DNA from: Verrucomicrobiota bacterium
GTDB taxonomy: Bacteria > Verrucomicrobiota > Kiritimatiellia > JAAZAB01
Direction of reading: 5' to 3'
Length of the DNA: 7,289 bases
Assembly (NCBI GenBank): GCA_018896395.1
Contig: JAHIMN010000211.1
Coordinates: 1 to 7,289, forward strand
Positions 1 through 5,877 of the stretch are shown one piece after another. Under the pieces are notes generated by a model, which was not told where the DNA came from, did not search any database, and saw nothing but the letters and a program-made list of their open reading frames with translations. Position 1 is the stretch's first letter. Every line of letters starts with the position of its first letter. The position numbers and the translations under genes are program-made.

Positions 1-50
1 GGTTTCAGGCCTCCTGTTTTCAACGCGGCGCTTGACATTTTGCGCGACAT
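1..50 (-). CDS. 5' end of an unidentified gene, truncated by window edge
   Basis: On the minus strand an ATG at 50-48 opens a frame that stays open to the left edge and reads MSRKMSSAALKTGGLK. Only 16 full codons are present, so the product cannot be identified. The Ser/Lys/Ala-rich start contains no recognisable motif. The start is supported by a strong Shine-Dalgarno, AAGGAG, five nucleotides upstream, and by an A-rich tract before it. A second in-frame ATG (38-36) exists, but the first is better placed for the SD. The gene is divergent from the LpxC-like gene across a 290-nt spacer. What is seen is the open frame, SD and ATG; that it is a real gene is inference. Confidence 0.5.
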   Translation of the reverse strand, partial: MSRKMSSAALKTGGLK

Positions 51-55
51 TCTCA

Positions 56-61
56 CTCCTT
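56..61 (-). promoter_or_regulatory. Strong Shine-Dalgarno site of the leftward gene
   Basis: The plus strand reads CTCCTT here, which is AAGGAG on the minus strand, five nucleotides before the ATG at 50-48. It is one of only two clear SD sequences in the window; the other precedes the TPR-protein gene at 2810. It fixes the start of the truncated gene. Confidence 0.5.
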
Positions 62-138
62 CTTTTTTTTAACTAATGTGAGCTTTCGCCCACAACCCAG
101 TCAATCCGCAGAATATCGAGCAAAGAATTTGGAATTCT

Positions 139-228
139 GACAGGATTAACAGGATTGACAGGATGGGGAGCGAGAATAAAAACGAACTCTTTCTGCGTCT
201 TAATCCTGTACATCCTGTTAATCCTGTC
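139..228. repeat. Long inverted repeat built from ACAGGAT units
   Basis: The left arm (139-164) has three copies of ACAGGAT at a 9-nt period (140, 149, 158). The right arm (203-228) is its reverse complement with 24 of 26 positions matching. The arms are separated by 38 nt. If transcribed it would form a long, nearly perfect stem; as DNA it could extrude a cruciform. It lies in the spacer between two divergent genes, so it is not an obvious terminator. I associate tandem ACAGGATT-type intergenic repeats with many environmental bacterial genomes, but that is memory and the function is unknown. Confidence 0.8.
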
Positions 229-294
229 TAAAAAATCCGTGTTTTCTTGTTTTTTGTCGCGGTTCCGAGTGGATTAGGTACTAACATGTTTCTT

Positions 295-320
295 CATTTT
301 GCATTTTGCATTTTGCATTG
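295..320 (+). repeat. Heptad tandem repeat CATTTTG x3
   Basis: Three exact tandem copies of CATTTTG (295-301, 302-308, 309-315) are followed by a partial copy, CATTG. The tract ends about 20 nt before the ATG of the LpxC-like gene. The 7-nt unit does not match a codon period, and the AT-rich sequence differs from the GC-rich gene, so the tract is most likely untranslated. A TTG at 299 within it opens the same frame as the LpxC-like gene, but translation from there would produce a peptide made of repeat sequence. Confidence 0.8.
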
Positions 321-340
321 TTTTAAGAGAGGGCAAGGGA

Positions 341-1369
341 ATGGCTGATGAACCCTGTGGCGTAATTCTGGCCGGCGTAGCCGGTGAAGTGCGCCGTGCC
401 TACGACACATTTGCGCAACAGCCGGTGGACTGGGATTTGACCAGCGAGTTGCCGGACCCGCCCGATAGGTGCCAGGTGACGATCCGCAAACCGGTCCAGG
501 TGACCGGCCCCGGCACTTTTTTAGGACGCGAGCACCGGACCCTGACATTCGAACCGACGACACTCGCAGGGTGGTGGTTTGACCGCGTGGACCAGCCGGG
601 CTCCCTGCCCATCAAGGTTTCCGTGCGCAACGTCTGGACCACGATCCGTAACATCGTTCTGCGCAGTGGATCGCCCCACAACTACATGCGCATGGTGGAG
701 CACATCATCGCCCTGCGGCTGGGCTTAGGGATAGACAACCTGATGATCAAGGCCGATGCGGGCGATCCGCCGCTCTTTGACCGGGGCAGTATTGACCTGG
801 TTGAGGCCCTGGAAGCCGCCGGCACGGAACCCTCCGCCGCGCCCGTGGTTTATGTAACCGTGAAAGAGCCCGTTACTATGGGCGGGGCGAACGGCAGTTT
901 CGTGACCCTGTTACCTGCGCGGGACAAGACCTTTCACTTGCAGATGGATTGCGCCGTTGATTATCCCAATGCCATGGGAAAACAGCGGATCCGTTTCAAT
1001 CTCAACCGCCGGCGGTTCTGCTACGGTGCCCTGGCGCGGACCAATACGACGGCCGCCATGAAGTGGTATGCCCAGACAGTGGGTAAACTGTTCGCCGATA
1101 TTCGCAATCTGGGCTACACGGATAAAAACATTCTGATTGCCGGGCGCTACCGGTACATCAACGAGCCGCTCCTGAACCATGCGGGCAAATCCCTCGAGGC
1201 GGTCTGGCACCGCTCCCTGTTGGATTTGCTGTCGGCGCTGGCCCTGATTGACGATGGACGCTTCGTGGGCGGAGCCGTTTCCTACAAGGCGGGACATACC
1301 CTGGACGTGGAAATGGTCCGCATCCTGTCCAAGTACAACCTCCTGCAGACGGTGGCGATGCCGGCGTAG
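341..1369 (+). CDS. Divergent LpxC-like deacetylase (UDP-3-O-acyl-GlcNAc deacetylase family)
   Basis: This 342-residue protein aligns by eye with LpxC, the zinc enzyme that commits UDP-3-O-acyl-GlcNAc to lipid A synthesis in the cytoplasm. Matches include the N-terminal VQVTGPG...TLTFEP segment, the metal and catalytic motif VEH (Glu120, His121) followed by GLGIDN, YRYINE before the second metal motif, and YKAGH (His319, the catalytic His265 of E. coli). Differences are marked. The second motif is HRSLLD (His290, Asp295), with four residues between His and Asp instead of the usual three of HxxxD. The position of E. coli Asp246 appears to be Ala299. There is also a leader of about 40 residues before the LpxC core. 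The ATG at 341 is chosen because a purine-rich SD-like run (326-339) precedes it and the alternative TTG at 299 lies in a tandem repeat. It could be a working lipid A enzyme, a paralogue with another substrate, or an inactive homologue. Family membership is fairly sure; activity is not. Confidence 0.8.
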   Translation: MADEPCGVILAGVAGEVRRAYDTFAQQPVDWDLTSELPDPPDRCQVTIRKPVQVTGPGTFLGREHRTLTFEPTTLAGWWFDRVDQPGSLPIKVSVRNVWTTIRNIVLRSGSPHNYMRMVEHIIALRLGLGIDNLMIKADAGDPPLFDRGSIDLVEALEAAGTEPSAAPVVYVTVKEPVTMGGANGSFVTLLPARDKTFHLQMDCAVDYPNAMGKQRIRFNLNRRRFCYGALARTNTTAAMKWYAQTVGKLFADIRNLGYTDKNILIAGRYRYINEPLLNHAGKSLEAVWHRSLLDLLSALALIDDGRFVGGAVSYKAGHTLDVEMVRILSKYNLLQTVAMPA

Positions 1370-1374
1370 AAGCG

Positions 1375-1422
1375 CCACGTCGGCAGCCAAGTGGCCACTT
1401 GCCCCGCAGCGGGGCGACGTGG
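1375..1422. repeat. Nested palindromes between convergent genes
   Basis: Outer arms CCACGTCG (1375-1382) and CGACGTGG (1415-1422) are perfect reverse complements. Inside them are a perfect 12-bp palindrome, AAGTGGCCACTT (1389-1400), and immediately after it a 7-bp stem GCCCCGC/GCGGGGC (1401-1407 and 1409-1415) around one base. The outer and inner arms share one base at 1415. Folded RNA or DNA could form a three-way, cloverleaf-like structure. It lies between the stop codons of the LpxC-like and TrmL genes, so it could serve as a two-way terminator, but no T-run follows on either side. A REP-like mobile palindrome is another possibility. Confidence 0.65.
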
Positions 1423-1477
1423 TGAAGCGAAGAATGAAGAAAGGTTACCCAAAAATCAAGATTCAAGACGGAATGAA

Positions 1478-1987
1478 TTACCCCGTTTGCATCTGGCTCA
1501 GCGCTTCATACAGCACAATGGCCACGGCATTGGCCAGGTTGAGTGAGCGGATGCGGTCGCTCCGCATGGGAATGCCGAGGACCCGATCGGGATGCTGATC
1601 GAGCAATTCCTCCGGCAAGCCGCGGGTCTCGCACCCGAACACCAGCGTGTCGCCGGGCTGGTAACGGACCGAAGCATAATTGATGGCGCCCCGCGTGCTG
1701 AAAAAATAGCAAGGGGCCGGCGCTACGCGCTGGAACAGCGCCGCCAGATTGGCATGGCGTTCCAGGTCCACGGCGTCCCAGTAGTCCAATCCCGCGCGCC
1801 GGAGGATGGCATCATTCAGACGGAATCCCAGGCGGCCGACCAAGTGCAGGCGTGTGCCTGTGGCCGCGCACAGCCGGGCGATATTGCCGGTATTAGGTGG
1901 AATTTCCGGCTCAATCAATGCCACCTGCAGGGACGGCTCCGGCCAGTGGAATGGCAACGGGCATAGGCGCGTGTGAGGAGGTTTCAT
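1478..1987 (-). CDS. trmL: tRNA (cytidine/uridine-34 2'-O)-methyltransferase, TrmL type
   Basis: TrmL uses S-adenosylmethionine to methylate the ribose 2'-OH of the wobble nucleotide (C34 or modified U34) of tRNA-Leu isoacceptors; it is a small SpoU-family enzyme with a trefoil knot. All the family motifs are visible in the 169-residue product: EPEIPPNTGNIARLCAATG (about residues 26-44), RRAGLDYWD (63-71), the glycine-rich SAM loop VFGCETRGLPEELL (116-129) and IPM...RSLNLANAV (139-155). The usual length is about 155-160 residues; this protein has some 20 extra at the N-terminus. The frame is open up to 2104, but the ATG at 1987 is preferred because upstream residues are low in family character and lie in a spacer with a possible promoter. 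No clear SD precedes 1987. It is convergent with the LpxC-like gene and divergent from the HPr-fusion gene. Its closeness to E. coli TrmL in motif order makes TrmL more likely than TrmJ or TrmH. Confidence 0.92.
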   Translation of the reverse strand: MKPPHTRLCPLPFHWPEPSLQVALIEPEIPPNTGNIARLCAATGTRLHLVGRLGFRLNDAILRRAGLDYWDAVDLERHANLAALFQRVAPAPCYFFSTRGAINYASVRYQPGDTLVFGCETRGLPEELLDQHPDRVLGIPMRSDRIRSLNLANAVAIVLYEALSQMQTG

Positions 1988-2002
1988 AATTTTATAGAGA
2001 GG

Positions 2003-2030
2003 ATCATAAAGGATGGCGCAGAAATTGCAA
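2003..2030 (-). promoter_or_regulatory. Possible sigma70-type promoter for trmL
   Basis: On the minus strand, TTGCAA (2030-2025, four of six matches to TTGACA) is followed after 16 nt by TATGAT (2008-2003, five of six matches to TATAAT). Transcription would begin near 1996, leaving a leader of about ten nucleotides before the ATG at 1987, which fits the absence of an SD. This rests on consensus matching only. Confidence 0.3.
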
Positions 2031-2135
2031 GCGGGGCGGCGATCGCTTTTGGACCTCGGATTCTGCTTGCACTCCGGCTTAGGTAGCGCTAAATTGCAAG
2101 TCAATTACCCAACGCTCAGCACTTGGTGAAGTGGC

Positions 2136-2798
2136 ATGAACGTTAAGAATATCAATCTCACGCCGGCGGAGTTGCAGGCCATCCTGGATCATAAGCACAC
2201 CATGTCGGTGGCCCATGGGGTTGCCGTTTCACTGGAAGAGGCGATCGAGCATTTTATCGAGCATTACGAATTGGATTGGATGCGGGAGAAACAGCGGCGT
2301 GACCTGGCGGAACAGCGGCAGGAAATCGAAAAGCACAAGTATTTGCGGTCCGAAAAGGAGGGGCACGACATTGGCAAGGCCCGCGCGGCCGAGGAATGGT
2401 GCGACAAATATGCGCCCATCTGGCGGGCGGAGCATGAATCGCTGGAGCGCAACGGCTTTCTCAAGATGAGCGTGGTCATCCAGAACGAGCAAGGGCTTCA
2501 CTTCGAGCCGGCCTCCACGCTGGCAAATCTGGCCCAGCAATATAACTGCGAAGTGTATATGCACCGGACGGGCATGGAATATTCCAATTTTATTTTACAG
2601 GACAAAAAGTATTTAAACGTCAAGTCCGTGTTATGCCTGTTGACCGTGAAAGCGGAAAAAGGCGAATTACTGGAATTCATTGCCACGGGGACGCAGGCCA
2701 AGGCCGCGCTGGAAAACATCGCGGTGTATATCGGTCAGGGAACCAAGCCGCAGGAGATCGAAGCGATCCCGGGTGTCGAAGAGGCGGCGATGTCGTAA
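2136..2798 (+). CDS. HPr-domain protein with a charged helical N-terminal extension
   Basis: The C-terminal part (about residues 110-202) resembles HPr, the PTS phosphocarrier. VVIQNEQGLHFEPAS gives the phosphorylatable His122, and VKSVLCLL gives Ser164, equivalent to regulatory Ser46. A C-terminal helix and glycine-containing turn follow. Two features are odd. Arg17 of HPr, which supports the phosphohistidine, is Glu124 here. The His-to-Ser distance is 42 residues instead of 31, indicating an insertion of about 11 in the beta hairpin before the Ser helix. Residues 1-109 are highly charged and probably helical, with REKQRRDLAEQRQEIEKHKY (50-69) and SEKEGHDIGKARAAEEWCDKY (72-92) segments; I do not recognise this domain with confidence. 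HPr is normally about 88 residues alone. An internal ATG at 2466 could in principle yield a free HPr, but it lacks an SD. A regulatory HPr acted on by HPr kinase/phosphorylase, rather than a sugar-transport carrier, is a plausible inference. Its stop is 11 nt before the next gene. Confidence 0.75.
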   Translation: MNVKNINLTPAELQAILDHKHTMSVAHGVAVSLEEAIEHFIEHYELDWMREKQRRDLAEQRQEIEKHKYLRSEKEGHDIGKARAAEEWCDKYAPIWRAEHESLERNGFLKMSVVIQNEQGLHFEPASTLANLAQQYNCEVYMHRTGMEYSNFILQDKKYLNVKSVLCLLTVKAEKGELLEFIATGTQAKAALENIAVYIGQGTKPQEIEAIPGVEEAAMS

Positions 2799-2809
2799 AG
2801 GAAATTAGC

Positions 2810-3499
2810 ATGCCAGGTCCTGTGCCATCCAGTCAAAGTCCGGCTCCGGAGTATAATCCGATCGCGCTTGAGGATGTCCTTCATTTCCTGAAGACGAATT
2901 ACACGGCGTTGGCCGTGGGCGCGGTGATCATCGTGCTTGTGGCGGCGGGATTGACGACGTACTTCATGCAACAGCGGCGCAATGCGGAGCGCGCCTCGCA
3001 AATGCTCCTGGTGGCCCAGTCGCCCAAGCAATGGGAGGAACTGCTGAAGCAATACCCGGATGCAAAGGTGGCGCCGATTGCCCTGCTGGCCCTGGCTTCC
3101 AGCCAGTACGGCGTCGGTGCTTATGACCAGGCGTTCGCCACCTATGGCCGATTTCTGGAAAAATATCCCAAGCACGGCATGGCCCTGGTGGCCGAGCTTG
3201 GTAAAATCCAGTGCCAGGAAGGCCGGGGCGAAATCGAGATGGCTTTCAACGGCTACGCCCTGTTTGGCGGCATGCATCCCGATCATTTCTTGGTGCCGCA
3301 GGCGCTCTTCGGCCAGGCGCGGTGCCTGCAAATCATGCGCCGTTATCCCGAGGCCAAGGTGATTTATGAGGATTTCATTGCCGCCCATCCGAAAAGCGAG
3401 TGGGTTCCCCAGGCCGAGTTTGCCCTGCGCTACCTGGATCGCGACATCCGCGCTCAGCGTCCCGTGGCCGTAACCAAAGCGCCGACCAGCCAACCGTAA
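2810..3499 (+). CDS. Membrane-anchored TPR-like protein (YfgM/BamD-like fold)
   Basis: The 229-residue product has a short Pro/Ser-rich cytoplasmic tail, one transmembrane helix (about 32-53, YTALAVGAVIIVLVAAGLTT), a basic stretch QQRRNAER, then an all-helical region with TPR-like repeats. Examples are YDQAFATYGRFLEKYPKHG (about 105-123) and RRYPEAKVIYEDFIAAHPKS (177-196). This arrangement resembles the YfgM/TPR_21 group, which holds a periplasmic TPR domain at the inner membrane and binds envelope-folding machinery. The basic residues after the helix make topology uncertain. The ATG at 2810 is preceded by AAAGGAA (2798-2804) at good spacing; the same frame extends back to 2633 but that part shadows the HPr gene. 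It is 11 nt from the HPr-fusion stop, so co-transcribed. The partner is unknown. Confidence 0.75.
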   Translation: MPGPVPSSQSPAPEYNPIALEDVLHFLKTNYTALAVGAVIIVLVAAGLTTYFMQQRRNAERASQMLLVAQSPKQWEELLKQYPDAKVAPIALLALASSQYGVGAYDQAFATYGRFLEKYPKHGMALVAELGKIQCQEGRGEIEMAFNGYALFGGMHPDHFLVPQALFGQARCLQIMRRYPEAKVIYEDFIAAHPKSEWVPQAEFALRYLDRDIRAQRPVAVTKAPTSQP

Positions 3500-3548
3500 A
3501 ACCTTTATCCGCGTTGTCCTTGTAAGCCGCGGTTAAAAATCCCTTGCC

Positions 3549-4898
3549 ATGCATGTCTCTCGTCCCATCACCGTAGGCTTTATCAGCCTGGGTTGTGCCA
3601 AGAACCTGGTGGATTCGGAAATCATAGCCACCGGCTTGACGGCGGCCGGTTTTCGACTGGCGCCGGCTCCGAAATGCGCGGACGTGGTCATCGTGAACAC
3701 CTGCGCCTTCGTCCGGGACGCCAAGGCGGAATCCATTGATGCCGTGCTCGAGGCCTGCGCATGGAAACAGCGTGGCCGTTGTCGCGCCGTGCTGGTGGCG
3801 GGCTGTCTGCCACAACGCTACCGTCGGGAGATTCAGTCGCTGTTGCCGGAGGTGGATGCTTTTATCGGCTTAGACGAGTTGAATCAGGCCGGCATGGTAA
3901 TTCGCCGCGTCCTGCGGGGAGAGCAATCCGTGGCGGTGATAGCGCCCCGGGCGCAGGCCGTGCTGGAGCCGTCCGGGAACCGCCTGCTTTTCACGGGCGC
4001 GCCCTATGCCTATGTGAAAATCGCGGAAGGCTGTAACCACACCTGCGCATTTTGCGCGATCCCGCAGATTCGCGGCCGTTACCGCTCGCGGCCGATCCAT
4101 CGTATTATGGCGGAAGCCGAGGATCTGCTCAGCCACGGCATCCGCGAGCTTAACCTGATTGCCCAGGACACCACCTCATATGGGCTTGATCTGGGCGCTC
4201 GAACCAACCTGCCGACCTTGCTCCGCGCCTTGGGCCGCATCGGCGGAGGGTTCTGGATACGCGTGCTGTATGGCCATCCTGCCCATGTGACTGCGGCGCT
4301 AATTGACGCCATGGGCGCCGTGGAGCAGGTATGCCATTACCTGGACCTTCCCATCCAGCACAGTGAAGCGGCCATCCTGCGAGCCATGCGCCGACCGAGC
4401 ACCGCAGAGCGTCTGCGGCGCATGTTTGGGCACATTCGCGCCGCCTTACCTGGGGTGACGTTGCGAACCACCTGTTTGGTTGGCTTTCCGAGTGAGACGG
4501 AACGGCAGTTTCGGAATTTACTGGCATTTCTGGGAGAAATCCGCTTTGATCATGTCGCTGTTTTTACGTATTCAAAAGAGGAAAATACGCCGGCCGCCCG
4601 ATTGCCCTGCCCCGTGCCAACTGCCGAGGCGGAACGCCGCAAACAATGTCTCATGCTCCGGCAAAAGCGGATCGTGGACGAAGTCGCTATGGCGCAAATC
4701 GGCCGGTCCGACGATCTGCTGGTTGAACGCTATGACCGGAAACGGCGCTTATGGGTAGCCCGGTCTCGCGGTCAGGCCCCGGATGTGGATGGTGTTGTGT
4801 ATGTGAGCGCGCCGGCGGATGGCCTGATGCCCGGCGCGCTGATACGCGGCCGGTATGTGGCCGCAGCCGGTTACGATCTGCGTGCCGTTATTCAATAA
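3549..4898 (+). CDS. rimO: Ribosomal protein S12 methylthiotransferase RimO
   Basis: RimO is a radical-SAM enzyme that adds a methylthio group to the conserved Asp of ribosomal protein S12. The 449-residue product has the full architecture. The N-terminal UPF0004 domain supplies three cluster cysteines (Cys16 in SLGCAKN, Cys52 in NTCAF, Cys86 in AGCLPQ). The radical-SAM motif is CNHTCAFC (Cys162, Cys166, Cys169). A C-terminal TRAM domain contains QAPDVDGVVYV. RimO-specific signatures rather than MiaB are ISLGCAKNLVDSE, ELNLIAQDTTSYG, YLDLPIQH and FTYSKEENTPA. The length is normal for the family. No SD is obvious before the ATG at 3549, but no other in-frame start fits the N-terminus better. 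It lies 49 nt after the TPR gene and upstream of pgsA, an order I recall from other bacteria. Confidence 0.96.
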   Translation: MHVSRPITVGFISLGCAKNLVDSEIIATGLTAAGFRLAPAPKCADVVIVNTCAFVRDAKAESIDAVLEACAWKQRGRCRAVLVAGCLPQRYRREIQSLLPEVDAFIGLDELNQAGMVIRRVLRGEQSVAVIAPRAQAVLEPSGNRLLFTGAPYAYVKIAEGCNHTCAFCAIPQIRGRYRSRPIHRIMAEAEDLLSHGIRELNLIAQDTTSYGLDLGARTNLPTLLRALGRIGGGFWIRVLYGHPAHVTAALIDAMGAVEQVCHYLDLPIQHSEAAILRAMRRPSTAERLRRMFGHIRAALPGVTLRTTCLVGFPSETERQFRNLLAFLGEIRFDHVAVFTYSKEENTPAARLPCPVPTAEAERRKQCLMLRQKRIVDEVAMAQIGRSDDLLVERYDRKRRLWVARSRGQAPDVDGVVYVSAPADGLMPGALIRGRYVAAAGYDLRAVIQ

Positions 4899-4920
4899 TT
4901 CAGGATAACTATTCGCTACG

Positions 4921-5047
4921 GACACGGATATGATAAGATTTTTACCACGGATGAACACGGATTGACACGGATACTGACAAAAAGGGAGGAGATCACCATT
5001 GTTTTTTAATCATTTGTTTATCCGTGTTCATCAGTGTCCATCCGTGG
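4921..5047. repeat. Long inverted repeat of ACGGAT units between rimO and pgsA
   Basis: The left arm (4945-4973) contains ACGGAT three times at a 10-nt period (4947, 4957, 4967). The right arm (5019-5047) is its reverse complement at 25 of 29 positions, with one more G-U pair possible in RNA. The loop is 45 nt. A partial extra unit, GACACGGATA, lies upstream at 4921-4930 and is identical to 4964-4973. In a rimO-pgsA transcript this would make a long stem, possibly affecting processing or stability. It has no T-run typical of an intrinsic terminator. I associate CCACGGATGAACACGG-type repeats with many environmental genomes. The remainder of the 237-nt spacer shows no gene or convincing promoter. 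Confidence 0.8.
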
Positions 5048-5135
5048 TTGATTTTCCTCGGTTGTGGCTATGCAACGCTAAGATGTCAGTGGTAGGAATA
5101 TCCGATAAACGCGGCTACCTGAGCAGTTACAAATC

Positions 5136-5744
5136 ATGAACTTGGCCAATCAATTAACAGTCAGCCGGTTTGGGATGGCGTTTGTCCTGACCATCTTTTT
5201 GACTTTGCCGATCCCGTTTGGCAAGACGATCGGGTTCTTTATTTTTCTGATGGCGGCGCTCACCGATTATTGGGATGGACGGCTGGCGCGCCGCACGGGG
5301 ACCGTCACGGCATTTGGCCAACTCATGGATCCGCTGGTGGACAAGGTGCTCATCTGTGCGGCATTCGTCAGTTTTGTGGCCATCCATCAAATTGTGCCGG
5401 CCTGGATTGTTATCATTATCCTGACCCGGGAATTCATGGTCACGGGGTTGCGCCTGCTGGCGGCCGGCCAGGGCCGGGTGATTCCCGCCAGCCGCTGGGG
5501 TAAGCATAAGACGGTCTGGCAGATGGGTGTCATTAGCATAATCCTGATCGGGTTGGCCGCTCGCGAGGACCTGTTGCCGCTCCTGTTGACAGGCGAGGCT
5601 TTGCCAACGTTCCTCAATCTGTATTATGACCGTTATTTTCATTATGTAACGTTTTGGCTCTCCGCCCTGGTGGCTGTTTTAACCGTATTTTCCGGCAGTG
5701 TTTATTTTTGGCAGTGCCGGCAACTGGTGCGGAAAGCGAAGTAG
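5136..5744 (+). CDS. pgsA: CDP-diacylglycerol-glycerol-3-phosphate 3-phosphatidyltransferase
   Basis: PgsA makes phosphatidylglycerophosphate from CDP-diacylglycerol and glycerol-3-phosphate at the inner membrane, the committed step to phosphatidylglycerol and cardiolipin. The 202-residue protein begins MNLANQLTVSR, typical of the family, and carries the complete CDP-alcohol phosphatidyltransferase signature from residue 44 to 69: DYWDGRLAR, then G61, D65 and D69, with the four metal-binding aspartates at 44, 47, 65 and 69. Hydrophobic segments lie at about 11-28, 31-44, 72-98, 127-145 and 170-195. LTREFMVTGLR (about 96-106) is also characteristic of PgsA. Length is normal, with a short basic C-terminus. 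The ATG at 5136 gives the expected N-terminus although no clear SD precedes it. Confidence 0.95.
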   Translation: MNLANQLTVSRFGMAFVLTIFLTLPIPFGKTIGFFIFLMAALTDYWDGRLARRTGTVTAFGQLMDPLVDKVLICAAFVSFVAIHQIVPAWIVIIILTREFMVTGLRLLAAGQGRVIPASRWGKHKTVWQMGVISIILIGLAAREDLLPLLLTGEALPTFLNLYYDRYFHYVTFWLSALVAVLTVFSGSVYFWQCRQLVRKAK

Positions 5745-5745
5745 A

Positions 5746-5819
5746 GCGACAGAAGACGACAGACCACGCGGGACGCGTGGCAAGCGACAGATTTATCCCG
5801 CGTTGCGCGGGACGACAGA
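5746..5819. repeat. CGACAGA repeats spaced 28 nt with hairpins in between
   Basis: CGACAGA occurs four times (5747, 5757, 5785, 5813); the last three are exactly 28 nt apart. Each of the two intervals holds a hairpin with a three-base loop: CCACGCG/CGCGTGG (5764-5770 and 5774-5780) and TCCCGCG/CGCGGGA (5796-5802 and 5806-5812). The array begins immediately after the pgsA stop. The stems could end or stabilise the pgsA transcript, but there is no T-run after them. This does not look like CRISPR: the repeat is 7 nt and the intervals are self-complementary. Confidence 0.75.
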
Positions 5820-5877
5820 TAAAAACGGTCGGACGGAACGATATCAAAGAGTCAAGGCTGATGTTTGATTTTTACTG

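Noticed and set aside
299..340. Upstream TTG start for the LpxC-like gene
   Set aside because: It falls within the CATTTTG tandem repeat and has no SD; the ATG at 341 has a purine-rich region before it.
1592..1966. 124-codon plus-strand frame
   Set aside because: It lies antisense to trmL, whose motifs are unambiguous.
2039..2046. GCGATCGC palindrome (HIP1 motif of cyanobacteria)
   Set aside because: I noticed it only here, and an eight-base GC-rich palindrome can occur by chance; nothing else suggests a cyanobacterium.
2022..2100. Direct repeat AAATTGCAAG (2022-2031 and 2091-2100) in the trmL-HPr spacer
   Set aside because: It is a ten-base exact repeat that could be an operator pair, but with only two copies and no symmetry I cannot support a regulatory call.
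1988..2104. N-terminal extension of trmL to 2104
   Set aside because: The extra 39 residues are unlike the family, would make the enzyme much longer than usual, and overlap a possible promoter.
2735..3493. 252-codon open frame on the minus strand
   Set aside because: It is antisense to the TPR-protein gene, which has a good SD and a transmembrane segment; the antisense product resembles no family.
4921..5047. Terminal inverted repeats of an insertion sequence
   Set aside because: Only 45 nt lie between the arms, with no coding capacity and no evident target duplication.
5746..5819. CRISPR-like array
   Set aside because: The repeats are only 7 nt, there are few of them, and the intervals are hairpins rather than unique spacers; no cas genes are present.
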